Shown here in pieces: positions 7,922 through 16,434 of a DNA stretch of 64,000 nt. A model generated the notes under the pieces. That model ran no database searches. It was given only the letters and a program-made list of their open reading frames with translations, and was not told the origin of the DNA. Position numbers and translations under genes: made by a program. Source of the stretch: Novosphingobium pentaromativorans US6-1 (lineage in GTDB: Bacteria > Pseudomonadota > Alphaproteobacteria > Sphingomonadales > Sphingomonadaceae); assembly GCF_000767465.1 (NCBI RefSeq), contig NZ_CP009291.1:1116001-1180000 (forward strand), read 5' to 3'. Position 1 is the stretch's first letter. Each line of letters begins with the position of its first letter.

Positions 7922-9273
7922 GGCCGCGCCTCCGTGACAAGGCACGGGGCGCCGAGCGCGCGGAACCGTTCACTGGCTTCCTGCAACAGATCCTGCGTGA
8001 CGGTGATGTAGACCAGCGTGGAGTGGAGATCCCGGTGCCCCATGTAGGTCGAGAGGAAGTGCAGTTTTTCCTGAGGGTTAATGCCGGACCGGTACCACTG
8101 GAGGATGCGGTTCACCACCATCGAGTGACGAAGGTCATGGACCCGCGGCCCGGTCCGGCCCGAAGCGGGCTTGAGCCCAGCACGGCGCATGACGTTGGTA
8201 ATCATTGTCGTAACCGCCTCGGGCCTGTAGCGGTCATTTAAGTGGGCATGCCAGAACAGCCCTGATTTCGGGTTCTGTGGGCCGCCAGCGCGCCGCCTCG
8301 CATCGATGTACGCGCGCAGTTCGACCGCGACACTGTCGGATAGAGGCAAGATCCTGGTCTTGTAGAACTTCGTTTCCCGGATCGTGATCGTGCTTGATTG
8401 CAGGTCCACGTCACCAAGATCGAGCCATGCCAGCTCGCTTCGCCGTAGCCCGGCACAATAGGCCAGCATGATCATGGTGTAGAGGGTCAACGGCCGCAGC
8501 GGAGCGTCCGGCGACGGATAAGTCCGTGCGGTATCGAGCATACGCCGAACGTCAGCCGGGCTGAAGATATGCGGTTGCCGATGCTCCCGCGCTACTTCCC
8601 GCTCTGGCCGGGGATTGAAGCGCTTTGGCGGGATAGTCGGATCGAGGCGGAACCGCGCCTTGGTCAGGATGCGCGCCAGCTTCTGGCATTCAGCCGCGTG
8701 GTTGCGGGTCGGCTTGGCAGCCGCCCAGCTCGCAATCATTGCCTCAAGTGGTTGCTCCGCGAGGTCGGGACGGGCCTGAAGGAACCGATCGAACCGCAGC
8801 AGCCAGTGAGCCTGCGCTTCATATTGATATCCCCGGCTGCGCATCAGCATGACATGGTCTTGCATGAAGTCACCCAGCACGCTGCCGAAGGGCGCAGGCC
8901 GTCGTAACGCGGCCAAGGATTCGTCGGGATTCGGGGAAGCCAAGGCCCGCCAGATCGGCTTGCTTTGCTTGACGTTGTACCGACGGCGAAGTGCAGCAAC
9001 AGGGTTGTCGGCGATCAGCCCGATTTCGACGAGGTGGTCGAGGAAGCGGTCGACAATGCAGACCTGATTGAGCAGCGTCGACAATCGCCAACGTTTTTGC
9101 ATCTCCTTCAGCCAGGCGTCGAGCATCTGCCGGTCCACCGCCGGATGCCGGCGGGCAACATCTTCGAAGGTGCAAAGGAACCAGCGATATGTCGGTACGC
9201 TTCCCGGCCGGAACTGCGATTTTACCAGGAAGGCGTCGACGACGGTGCGATCGGGATCGTGCCAGGCGCTCAT
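7918..9273 (-). CDS. RIT2 tyrosine recombinase B
   Basis: 451 residues, much longer than recombinase B of RIT1 (304). The first 130 residues form one helical DNA-binding module and residues 130-210 a second. The catalytic domain has R277 (AGLRRSEL), K302 or K305 (ETKFYKTR), H379-x-x-R382 (HDLRHS), H413 (YMGHRD) and Y422 (LVYITV). It overlaps recombinase A upstream and recombinase C downstream by 4 bases each. It is intact and could still act on related ends. Confidence 0.92.
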   Translation of the reverse strand: MSAWHDPDRTVVDAFLVKSQFRPGSVPTYRWFLCTFEDVARRHPAVDRQMLDAWLKEMQKRWRLSTLLNQVCIVDRFLDHLVEIGLIADNPVAALRRRYNVKQSKPIWRALASPNPDESLAALRRPAPFGSVLGDFMQDHVMLMRSRGYQYEAQAHWLLRFDRFLQARPDLAEQPLEAMIASWAAAKPTRNHAAECQKLARILTKARFRLDPTIPPKRFNPRPEREVAREHRQPHIFSPADVRRMLDTARTYPSPDAPLRPLTLYTMIMLAYCAGLRRSELAWLDLGDVDLQSSTITIRETKFYKTRILPLSDSVAVELRAYIDARRRAGGPQNPKSGLFWHAHLNDRYRPEAVTTMITNVMRRAGLKPASGRTGPRVHDLRHSMVVNRILQWYRSGINPQEKLHFLSTYMGHRDLHSTLVYITVTQDLLQEASERFRALGAPCLVTEARP

Positions 9274-10501
9274 GACAGCACCTCCATTCCAGGCACCTCG
9301 AGTGCCACGGCTCGGAGATCATCTGTTGCCAGTTTGAGATAAGTATTGGTGGATTCGGTGGATCGATGCCCGAGCACGTCGCCGATGATCTTTTGCGGGA
9401 CCGATGCCCGCAGCATTTCGACCGCACGTGCGTGGCGAAAGACATGCGGCCCCCGCTTTCCTGCTGGCACTACGCCTGCGGCGGCCAACCGACCGCGGAT
9501 CATGCCGTACAGGTTCGTCATTGCGATATAGGGTGCGCAGGATCGGACGAAGATTTCCCGCACTTCAACCTGGGGCCGCCCAAGGCGCAGATAATCCAGC
9601 AGCGCTTCACCAACAGTCACCATTAGCGGCATGTACGAGTACGCGTTGGTCTTGGTGTGGCAGATCCGGAGGGATTCTGCGCGCCAGTCCACGTCATCGA
9701 GCCGAAGGCGGCATATCTCACCTTCGCGCAGCCCATACGTGGCAAGCAGCTGAAGTATCGCATAATCGCGTAGTCCGCGTGGCGATCTGTCCTCCTGCGT
9801 TGTCGCCAGAACCGCGGCGATTTGGCTCCTTTCCAGCGTCGACGGCACATCTTCGTAGGCATAGAGCATGGGGCCGATGATGTGTGGCGTCAGATCGGTC
9901 GGGATGCGACCCGTCCGATGCAGATGGCGAACCACCGAACGGAGACGCTCAGCGACATCGGCCAATGATTTGCGCCGTAAACCAGGCGCGCGCATGTCCA
10001 TGTAGAGATCGATGTCCACGATGCTCAACGTTTCGAGGCTGGCGGCACCGGCCCGGTCGAACTGCCATCGCAGGAAGTTTCGCGCCTCCCACATCAGCGC
10101 CGCAATGGACGCGCTTGCCAAACCGCGCTCCTCGCGCAGCCATGCCTCGTATTCGCGGCAAATTTCATGTCGATGCTCGTCATCGGGACCGATCATTTCT
10201 GCGTCCGGGGGCCAATTGCCTTGAGCAAGCCGGAGGAGCTTGGCGATCGCGGTGCGGGGCAACATGTGCCAACGCGCACTGGGAGGCCGACCGTACTGGA
10301 TCTCAAAATCCTGAACGCATAGCCAAAATACTGATCGACCTGCTGCGGCGTCACAGTCTCGACCTGTATATCGCACTCGGCCAGATAATCGAGAAACGCG
10401 CGGGCGTAGAGACGGTGGTTCGCCACGACCACGGGATTGTAATTCTGTGTGGTGAGCGAATTCGAGAGTTCGGTGATCAACTCGTCATGCAACTTCAACA
10501 T
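9270..10501 (-). pseudogene. RIT2 tyrosine recombinase A, single frameshift
   Basis: Begins at the ATG at 10501, with GAGGAGG five bases upstream, and reads about 64 codons of recombinase N-terminus up to DQYFGYAFR. The frame then shifts by one base near 10309-10312, and the rest (DFEIQYGRPPSARWH onward, about 346 codons) continues to 9270. The catalytic domain is complete: YGLREGE, HTKTN, HVFRHA, LGHRS, NTYLK. One missing base (probably a G after AGG) explains it. No classical slippery heptamer is seen, so a true mutation is more likely than programmed frameshifting; a sequencing error cannot be excluded. Confidence 0.85.
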
Positions 10502-10552
10502 GATTGCCTCCTCAGCTGGTCCAGGGACCGCCGAGGTTCGCAACCAATATAA

Positions 10553-10569
10553 TGCGCAGCAACTGCGCA
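10553..10569. promoter_or_regulatory. Inverted repeat upstream of RIT2 recombinase A
   Basis: Perfect 7-base arms TGCGCAG and CTGCGCA separated by CAA, 52 bases upstream of the recombinase A start. The left arm with its flank (ATGCGCAGC) also occurs in the RIT2 core palindrome. This suggests a recombinase-binding or autoregulatory site. It is seen as sequence; the role is inferred. Confidence 0.45.
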
Positions 10570-10592
10570 CACTATCATGGGAATTCGCCGGT

Positions 10593-10637
10593 TACGCCGC
10601 GCTCCTCCGCATTACCGCTTCCTCGCGATAAGCAATC
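10593..10637. repeat. RIT2 right terminal inverted repeat (45 bp)
   Basis: Inverted copy of 6827-6871 with one mismatch. The minus-strand helicase frame enters it from 10658, crosses the core palindrome and ends at a TAA at 10592-10594, adding 21 foreign residues to the N-terminal helicase fragment. Confidence 0.9.
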
Positions 10638-10657
10638 TTATGCGCAGCTCGCCATAA
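10638..10657. repeat. RIT2 20-bp terminal palindrome (putative recombination core)
   Basis: TTATGCGCAGCTCGCCATAA lies between the right repeat and the resumed helicase gene. It aligns with the RIT1 palindrome at 14 of 20 positions, sharing T-x-ATGC at the left, AGCTC in the centre and CAT-x-A at the right. The left end of RIT2 has no such sequence. Confidence 0.75.
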
Positions 10658-12865
10658 TACCGCCCAGGCGTCTGCATAGGCGTCATAAACCGCTACCTGG
10701 TCGGAGGTCAGGCAATGCTCGAGAATCTCGTACTCAACTCCGGCGAATGAAAGTGCCCTCGCCGCGTACAGTCCGAGTGCCTTCAGATCACGGGCGACCA
10801 GTTCCATTGCAGCGATACCGCCATCGCGGATATCTGCGACGAAGGCTTCGCGATTGGCAAAAGCCGTCTCGGGACCCCACAGGCCAAGACGGGTGGCATA
10901 GGCGAGATTATTGACGTCGGATGCCCCGGTCGCCGATGCGTAGAGCACGCGGGCGCGCGGCAACAGATTCTGGATGCGAACACCGGCAATGCCCTGTTCC
11001 GACCCTTTGACCTTACCACGTGAGCCTTCCCCGCCAGCGGCGTTGGCCATCGCATGGGCTTCGTCAAAGACGATGAGCCCGTCGAAGTCCTCCCCTGCCC
11101 ATTCGAGAATCTGCTCGAGCCGGGTCGCATCGCTGCGGCCCGAGCGTAGTGTCGGATAAGTCACGAAGAGTATGCCCTCGCGCATCCCGATCGGGACACC
11201 GAGCTTCCATTGACCAAGGGGCTGAACGTCGATGGGAAGGCCGCCGAGGGCGCTCCAATCGCGGCGGGCATCTTCGAGCAAAGCTTCGTTCTTGGAAATC
11301 CAGATGTGGCGCCGTTCACCCCTCACCCACCGGTCGAGGATGACGGAAGCGACTTGCCGGCCTTTGCCTGCACCAGTTCCGTCACCAAGAAAGTAGCCCA
11401 TGCGGTAGGCGTGCCCCTCGGCGCTCGCCTTCAAGGCGCAGCCCTTGTCGTCGGGCTCAAACCGGCCCGGCAGATCGCGGGCATGAGCGCTTGCGGCATA
11501 GATCAGGGTCTCGGCCTGCGCAGCGGATAAGGCGCCTCCAGCAATGATGCTCGAAGGAAGCTGAGGCACCACTTCGGGCACGGGTGCGGTTATCGAACCC
11601 ATCGCGACAGATTCGACCAGCTGCGTCGGATGCGGGACAGCATCTGCAATCGAGATCCGGCTCGGTCGGTAAGGCAAATAATGCCCAACCTGGCTTTCGA
11701 TCGGCGCAGGTGCTTCGAGCGGAGTAAATTCAAGCGGCAGGATCGACGCCGCTGCCGCGGCTGGATGGATCTTAAGTGGAACCGGTTTCGTCCTGTTCGC
11801 CACCAATCGAAGCGGCAAGGCTGGCTTGGTGCCGATGCTGGGTTCGGCGGGCAGGCTTACCCGGTCAGGCAGCATATCGATCAGCAAATGAAGCTCGACA
11901 AAGTTTGCCGGCTGGGCGATGATCGGGCTGTTATCATCCTCAGCCTTGTCGAGAACCACGAGCCGGGTTGAGATAGAGGTGCCCTGCTTGACGAAACCGC
12001 GCTCGATCGTCGCGTTGAGACGCAACGAGACGGGACCGGCGATCCCGACAAGAAACTTCGGAAGCTCGAACCATTCGGGCATCACTGCGACCAGGCGGCC
12101 ACCGGGCAGAAGGCGCTTCCAGGCAGAACGCAAGTGCCGATCGCCAGTGCGACTATCGTGGCCCCTCTCGATACCGTGTGAATAGGGCGGGTTCATCAGC
12201 ACCACGCTCGGACCCACGTCGGGCGTGAGAAGTTCGTCGATCAGTTCCCCGTCAAATCCCGTGACTGTCGCCTCCGGAAACACGGTGCCCAGGCATTCGC
12301 GGCGCAGCGGCGAAATCTCGTTGAGAGCTAGACGCGAAGTTGTCTTTGCTGCCCATACGCCCAGCATCCCGGTCCCGGCCGACGGCTCGAGAACCAGTTC
12401 ATTGGCAGAAATCGCGCATGCCTTTGCAGCCATCCAGGCCAGACGGGGCGGCGTCGCGAATTGTTGCCACTCGATCTGCTCATCGCTCCGGTTGGACTGG
12501 GTCGGGACCAGACCTTCAAGGCGCGTGAAAGCCTCATCGGCAAAGCTGGATGACATTGCAGGTGAGAATTCGGTTGCCTGCGTCAGGAACAGCACCTGCG
12601 CCAATTCAAGTGCGGCATGGGCATCACGTACGGACCAGCGTCCTTCGGCGTCGCTACCGCCGAAGTGATCGGCCATTGTTGCATTCACAGTGAGCCGTGA
12701 AATTGCTTGATCTGCAGCGAGCCGCGCGGCCAGCGCCCTCGCCGCTGCCAACACTTGCGGCTCGGCGGGATCGGAGAATGCGAAAGCGGTATTTGCGTGT
12801 AACATGAGAGACCTCCTGAAGAGGCCCTGGGTTTGTCCGGGTGTCCGTTCGGATGGATCCGCCCG

Positions 12866-12883
12866 GGGGCCTCACAAGGCCCC
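12866..12883. other. GC-rich hairpin in leader of the SNO gene
   Basis: GGGGCCT-CACA-AGGCCCC, a perfect 7-base stem with a 4-base loop, lies between the primase stop (12909) and the SNO start (12805). It has no T-run on either strand, so it is a weak terminator at best. It may be an mRNA processing or attenuation element. Confidence 0.35.
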
Positions 12884-12908
12884 AAGCCCGCTTTCCTCTC
12901 ACCGACAT

Positions 12909-13817
12909 TCAGACCGCAGCTCGGACTGAGCGCTTGAGCACATCATTCCAGTCGTCGCCGGTTAGCTCCGGACGCCTGGTGACAATCAGCCGCCCTTCGC
13001 AAGCGTAGGCCTCTCGCGCACGCTCTTCAGCAAGGTGCCCGCCCGCATCATTGTCGACAAAGAGATACAGCTGGCGCACCGATTCCGGGATTGTGGCCAG
13101 GCCGAAGCGTTCGTTTCCTAGCGTCGCCCAGCAGGGAACATTGAACATTTGCATCGCTGAGAGGGCCGTTTCGTTTCCTTCTGCGAGGCCAAGGCGTCCC
13201 CCATTCGGGTACGCGAAACGCACCGCGCCAGAACCGGGGCTGCCTAACGCACGCCTGGGCTGATCGAAAGAAGCCAAGCTGGTTTTGTCGAGGTCAAGGA
13301 AGGAGCGGTGCAGCGCCAGAATTCCGGCATCATTGCGCACGGCCGCCACCATCGCGGGTAGAAACCGGACAGCACCCTTTGGCCCCAGCGGCATATGCGG
13401 GTGGAAACGCAGCTCCGGCGAAGAAATCGTGATGCCTCTGGACACGAGGTACTTTTCGGCGGGGCTGCCAGCGATGGTCGACGCCTCACGCCAGAGCCTC
13501 AGCGCATTGCGATTGGCGACTTCCTCGCGCGGTTCGGCCACGATCGGACCACTCGTGCCATCGAACAGATCCGCAATTCGTATTCCGAGCCCGGCCATGG
13601 CTTCTATCACCGCCTCGTTCGTGCAGCCGGCAAAGCAATGAACAAGAATTGCGCGCTTTCCGAGTGTGATGCTTAGCGAAGGAGTGCGGTCGTTGTGGGC
13701 CGGGCAGCAGCACATTCCGCGCGAACGCGACCAGGCACCGCCCAGCTGCTCGACTATCTTGCGGGCGCGGGTTTCCAGTTGCAGACCTTGGAACTGGGAT
13801 GATCGGTGTTGGTGCAT
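12909..13817 (-). CDS. Toprim-domain primase with CHC2-like zinc finger
   Basis: 302 residues from the ATG at 13817; GGAG lies eight bases upstream, and an in-frame start at 13883 is an alternative. The N-terminal zinc-binding part shows MCCCPAHNDRTPSLSI followed by VHCFAGC, the primase zinc-ribbon pattern. The Toprim core follows with the Glu in LAEGNETALSAM and the metal-binding VDNDAGG. The C-terminus ends DDWNDVLKR, typical of mobile-element Toprim proteins. It probably makes primers for element replication after excision or transfer. It precedes the SNO gene on the same strand with a 103-base gap; its divergent neighbour is the transglycosylase, with a LexA-type box between. Confidence 0.87.
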   Translation of the reverse strand: MHQHRSSQFQGLQLETRARKIVEQLGGAWSRSRGMCCCPAHNDRTPSLSITLGKRAILVHCFAGCTNEAVIEAMAGLGIRIADLFDGTSGPIVAEPREEVANRNALRLWREASTIAGSPAEKYLVSRGITISSPELRFHPHMPLGPKGAVRFLPAMVAAVRNDAGILALHRSFLDLDKTSLASFDQPRRALGSPGSGAVRFAYPNGGRLGLAEGNETALSAMQMFNVPCWATLGNERFGLATIPESVRQLYLFVDNDAGGHLAEERAREAYACEGRLIVTRRPELTGDDWNDVLKRSVRAAV

Positions 13818-13898
13818 TGGGGCATCTCCATCGTAACGTGCCTCCAACCGCGCAGCCTCCGCTCTGCGTCGCTGACGTTTCATTTTCCTACATCAGCT

Positions 13899-13913
13899 GT
13901 TCTCTATATGTTC
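13899..13913. promoter_or_regulatory. LexA-type SOS box (GTTC-N7-GTTC)
   Basis: GTTCTCTATATGTTC exactly matches the alphaproteobacterial LexA consensus GTTC-N7-GTTC. It lies in the 127-base divergent region, 32 bases before the transglycosylase ATG and 82 before the primase start. One or two such matches are expected by chance in 64 kb on two strands, so the position in a promoter is the main support. Confidence 0.6.
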
Positions 13914-13944
13914 TTTCACGATTCGACCACCAAAGGATTCGGGA

Positions 13945-14604
13945 ATGAGACTGAAATGGGCAGTAGTTGCAGGGGCAACGACAGGATTTGGGTCCGTCCT
14001 CCCCGCTCACGCGCAGGAGATGGAGCCCCCTCTGATGACCGTTGCCTCGGAGTTGACGACCGACGGCTTCCGCGTTGCAGAAGGGACTGATGGCTTCCTT
14101 CTCGTCGAACATGGCATTTGGAGAAAGCCTCCAACGGCCTCGCCCGAGCCGCCGGCTACCGATGCGGGTCGAACCTATCTGCCCTATCGATATCCAAAGC
14201 CCCAAGGCAGCGCGCCATCGGGATTCCGTCGGGCAAGCTACCTTCCTCATGTTTACGCTGCTGAGGCTCAATACTCGCTACCAAGCGGCCTTCTCGACGC
14301 TCTTGTATGGACGGAATCACGATATAACCCGATGGCCATCAGCAAGGCCGGGGCCGCAGGTTTGGGGCAATTGATGCCAGGGACAGCGCGGGACCTTGGC
14401 GTTTCAAATCGCTTCGATCCCAAGGCGAACATCTTGGGTGCGGCCCGATACCTACGCCAGATGCTTGACAAGTTCGGGGTAGTTCATCTGGCCCTCGCTG
14501 CCTACAACGCAGGTCCAGGTGCCGTCGAGCGCGCAGGCGGTATTCCTCGCAATGGCGAGACGCCGGCCTATGTGCGCGAAGTGCTGCGCCATTGGCGTTT
14601 TTGA
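13945..14604 (+). CDS. Lytic transglycosylase (SLT family, VirB1-like)
   Basis: 219 residues. An N-terminal signal peptide ([18 protein letters not shown] to LPAHAQ) sends it to the periplasm. A proline-rich linker of about 70 residues leads to the SLT domain: catalytic Glu in [14 protein letters not shown], then [26 protein letters not shown] and [15 protein letters not shown]. It cleaves peptidoglycan glycan strands with 1,6-anhydro product formation. On mobile elements such enzymes open the wall for the transfer apparatus, but no transfer genes are visible in this window. AGGA lies upstream of the ATG at a spacing of seven bases. Confidence 0.9.
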   Translation: MRLKWAVVAGATTGFGSVLPAHAQEMEPPLMTVASELTTDGFRVAEGTDGFLLVEHGIWRKPPTASPEPPATDAGRTYLPYRYPKPQGSAPSGFRRASYLPHVYAAEAQYSLPSGLLDALVWTESRYNPMAISKAGAAGLGQLMPGTARDLGVSNRFDPKANILGAARYLRQMLDKFGVVHLALAAYNAGPGAVERAGGIPRNGETPAYVREVLRHWRF

Positions 14605-14616
14605 ACGGGGGGTGTT

Positions 14617-14814
14617 GTGAGCGCGGGTCGAATACGCGTCTCGGGAATTTTAAGCCGCGGTAGACGCGGGATGTTCCTGACCACGACAGACGAAGTCGTC
14701 TGGATCATCGAGAGCGAAGAACCCGAATGCGAATTCGTCGGATCAGCGGTGATTGTCGAGGGGGTTGTTGCAGGTCGAGATCGTTTGCGCGCAGACTGGA
14801 TTGGACCGGTCTGA
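14617..14814 (+). CDS. Small DUF5818-like protein
   Basis: 65 residues from a GTG preceded by a G-rich ribosome site, 12 bases after the transglycosylase stop and so probably co-transcribed with it. The pattern RVSGILSRGRRGMFLTTTDEVVWII followed by GSAVIVEGVVAGRDRL (quoted in parts) resembles a small beta-barrel of the DUF5818 kind common in sphingomonads. No function is known. The family assignment rests on pattern recognition only. Confidence 0.55.
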   Translation: MSAGRIRVSGILSRGRRGMFLTTTDEVVWIIESEEPECEFVGSAVIVEGVVAGRDRLRADWIGPV

Positions 14815-14829
14815 TCGAAGCCATAGTTA

Positions 14830-16083
14830 TCAGGCTGCGCGCTTCCCTGCCTTCTTGATGTCGATCACCTTCCCGCCGCTCAGATAGTCAGCCCAGTCCT
14901 GCATCATCCGGCGCCGAGGAGCCAGGTATTCAGCGGCATTGTAAGCTCCACGCACGTCGTTTTTCTCCGAATGCGCGAGCTGTAGTTCGACCCAATCCTC
15001 ATGGTATTTCCTGATCCACATGGGCGGCTTACCGAACTCGACCAACTGCTCATTGGCCCAAGTGCTCGCCAAGCCCCGGAAGCCGTGTACGGTTTGGCGG
15101 CTGTGGTATCCGAGGCGATAGAGCGCGTAGATCATTGTGTTCTCTGAAAGCGGCTTGTTCGGGCCGTTGCCCGGGAAGAGAAACTCGCCAGGCGCTGCTG
15201 CTATCATGGATTTCGCGATGTGCGTTGCCTGCTGCGAGAGGGGTACCAAATGCTCTCGTCCCATCTTCATTCGCTCGGCTGGTATCCTCCAGACAGGTGA
15301 TTTTCCGCACAGGTCTTCAAACTCGGATTTGGCGGCGAAACGCAGTTCCTTGGTTCGAACCCAAGTCAGGAGCGCAAAGAGAACTGCGTCACGGGTGATC
15401 GCGGACCGTCGTTCGCCCTCTTCCTGGTAGGCATGCAGCTTCTCGATGAATCCGGGCAACTCGCTGAGCGGCAGCCGGCTCATATGCTTCACTCTTGGTC
15501 GCGGCTTTAGAGCCCCGCGCAAATGCGTCGTCGGATCGTTCGAGGCCAGACCACACGCGATTGCGAACTGGAAGACTTGCCCCACCCCTTGTTTCGCACG
15601 CCGGCTGATATCGAGCGCGCCTCTTGCTTCGATCTTGCGGATCATTGCCAGGACGTCGGGTGCCGTGATTTCATTCACGAGTTTCTCGCCGATGACTGGA
15701 AAGACGTCCCTTTCCATGCGCGACCAGACGCGTTCGGCGTGCGCGGCATTCAACGCGCTTTTTCGATTTTCATGCCAGCGCTTTGCGACCTCGAAGAAGG
15801 TGGCTCCTTCCTGCGAGATCACTTCTCCCTTGGATTTCATTGGATCCTTGCCCTCGGCTAGCAACGCCTTTGCGGCTGTGCGCTTGTCGCGCGCGGCAGC
15901 TATCCCGAGATCTGGGTAAGCGCCGAACGAGAGCAACTTCTCCTTGCCCGCGAAGCGGTACTTCATCCGCCATAACTTTGACCCGTTCGGCTGTACGAAC
16001 AGGAATAAGCCCTCCCCGTCGGCCATCTTGTAGGCGCGCTCGCGTGGCTTGGAATTTCGGGCCTGAATCTCCGTGAGAGGCAT
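14830..16083 (-). CDS. int: P4-type tyrosine integrase (N-terminal DUF4102)
   Basis: 417 residues from the ATG at 16083 (MPLTEIQARNSK), with AAGGAG 11 bases upstream; the longer open frame to 16257 lacks family similarity. The DUF4102 arm-binding domain (GLFLFVQPNGSKLWRMKYR, LSFGAYPDLGIAAAR) is followed by the catalytic domain with Arg in LTWVRTKELR, the HGFR box (TVHGFRGLAS), His in LAHSEKND and the nucleophile Tyr in GAYNAAEYL. It integrates and excises the island at the neighbouring tRNA-Met. Transcription runs away from the attachment site, as in P4-like islands. Confidence 0.93.
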   Translation of the reverse strand: MPLTEIQARNSKPRERAYKMADGEGLFLFVQPNGSKLWRMKYRFAGKEKLLSFGAYPDLGIAAARDKRTAAKALLAEGKDPMKSKGEVISQEGATFFEVAKRWHENRKSALNAAHAERVWSRMERDVFPVIGEKLVNEITAPDVLAMIRKIEARGALDISRRAKQGVGQVFQFAIACGLASNDPTTHLRGALKPRPRVKHMSRLPLSELPGFIEKLHAYQEEGERRSAITRDAVLFALLTWVRTKELRFAAKSEFEDLCGKSPVWRIPAERMKMGREHLVPLSQQATHIAKSMIAAAPGEFLFPGNGPNKPLSENTMIYALYRLGYHSRQTVHGFRGLASTWANEQLVEFGKPPMWIRKYHEDWVELQLAHSEKNDVRGAYNAAEYLAPRRRMMQDWADYLSGGKVIDIKKAGKRAA

Positions 16084-16114
16084 TGGGGGTATCGCTCCTT
16101 TCCGATACTCCGCG

Positions 16115-16136
16115 AAAATACCCCCAAAATACCCCC
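16115..16136. repeat. Tandem 11-bp repeat, candidate integrase arm sites
   Basis: AAAATACCCCC occurs twice head to tail (16115-16125 and 16126-16136), one helical turn apart, and an inverted partial copy TGGGGGTAT lies at 16084-16092. They sit between the integrase start and the tRNA attachment site, where arm-type sites of P4-like integrases are expected. The role is inferred. Confidence 0.45.
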
Positions 16137-16261
16137 ACACCAAATCTGGCTGCATGTGGAAGACCATGGGCGCATGCGGACGCGAATCACCCGCAACCCT
16201 CTGCTTTTCTTTCGATTTTTGGAAAAATGCGGAAGCTAGTGGAAGCTTCCGGATCAAGGAA

Positions 16262-16338
16262 TGGTAGCGGAGGAGGGACTCGAACCCCCGACACGCGGAT
16301 TATGATTCCGCTGCTCTAACCGGCTGAGCTACTCCGCC
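16262..16338 (-). tRNA. tRNA-Met (CAT), island attachment site
   Basis: 77 bases with encoded CCA. The cloverleaf is readable: acceptor GGCGGAG/CTCCGCT with a G-U at 1-72, D-arm AGCTCAGCCGGTTAGAGC, anticodon stem GCGGA/TCCGC around loop ATCATAA, and T-arm GGGGGTTCGAGTCCCTC. CAT is Met, or Ile if the wobble C is lysidinylated; the elongator Met type fits better. Its 3' end faces the integrase gene, so it carries the island junction, and the tRNA sequence stays intact. Confidence 0.93.
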
Positions 16339-16434
16339 ATACCATATGGCCTGTTCCGGCCGCCCCGGTTTGCCCGGTGCAGGCCGCGTCCTTTAGGGGG
16401 GAGGTCGGGATCGGTCAACACCTGAAATGACGAA

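Larger units (their letters stand above)
6827..10657 (-). mobile_element. RIT2: second recombinase-in-trio element in the same gene
   Basis: Three minus-strand tyrosine-recombinase genes lie between 45-base inverted repeats (6827-6871 and 10593-10637, one mismatch), with a 20-base palindrome (10638-10657) outside the right repeat only. The flanking helicase codons join in frame (AWAV | IHAN). The proteins differ clearly from those of RIT1, so this is an independent element and not a duplication. Its ritA is frameshifted, so autonomous mobility is doubtful. Confidence 0.88.
10592..12805 (-). pseudogene. SNO-family methyltransferase-helicase, N-terminal fragment
   Basis: Starts at the ATG at 12805 with AGGAGG six bases upstream. 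716 native codons (12805-10658) are followed by 21 codons from RIT2. Residues about 110-290 are an N6-adenine-type methyltransferase fold: LEPSAGTGML (139-148) binds S-adenosylmethionine and NPPY (205-208) is the catalytic motif. Residues about 420-716 begin the helicase: GDGTGAGKG (474-482) is Walker A and DEAH (581-584) is Walker B. The rest of the helicase is at 6826-6509 and 2785-1019. Methyltransferase-SNO fusions occur on phages, plasmids and integrative elements, and P1 DarB of this broad kind protects DNA from restriction; an antirestriction role here is inference. This piece could still make an active methyltransferase domain. Confidence 0.87.
1..16262. mobile_element. Integrated genomic island at tRNA-Met, right-hand part
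   Basis: The right boundary is the 3' end of tRNA-Met(CAT), with a P4-type integrase gene directly next to it, the usual layout of tRNA-targeting integrative elements. Cargo includes RES/Xre, SNO methyltransferase-helicase, Toprim primase, lytic transglycosylase and two RIT insertions. No repeat of the tRNA 3' end was found between 1 and 16 kb, so the left attachment site is presumably beyond the window. No conjugation genes are visible here, so whether the element is conjugative or only mobilisable cannot be said. Confidence 0.8.

Noticed and set aside
2786..10657. RIT1 and RIT2 as duplicated copies of one element
   Set aside because: Inverted repeats differ in length and sequence and the recombinases differ in length and sequence; two independent insertions fit better.
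1..16262. Left attachment site of the island
   Set aside because: No direct repeat of the tRNA-Met 3' end was found in this stretch; it is presumed to lie outside the window.
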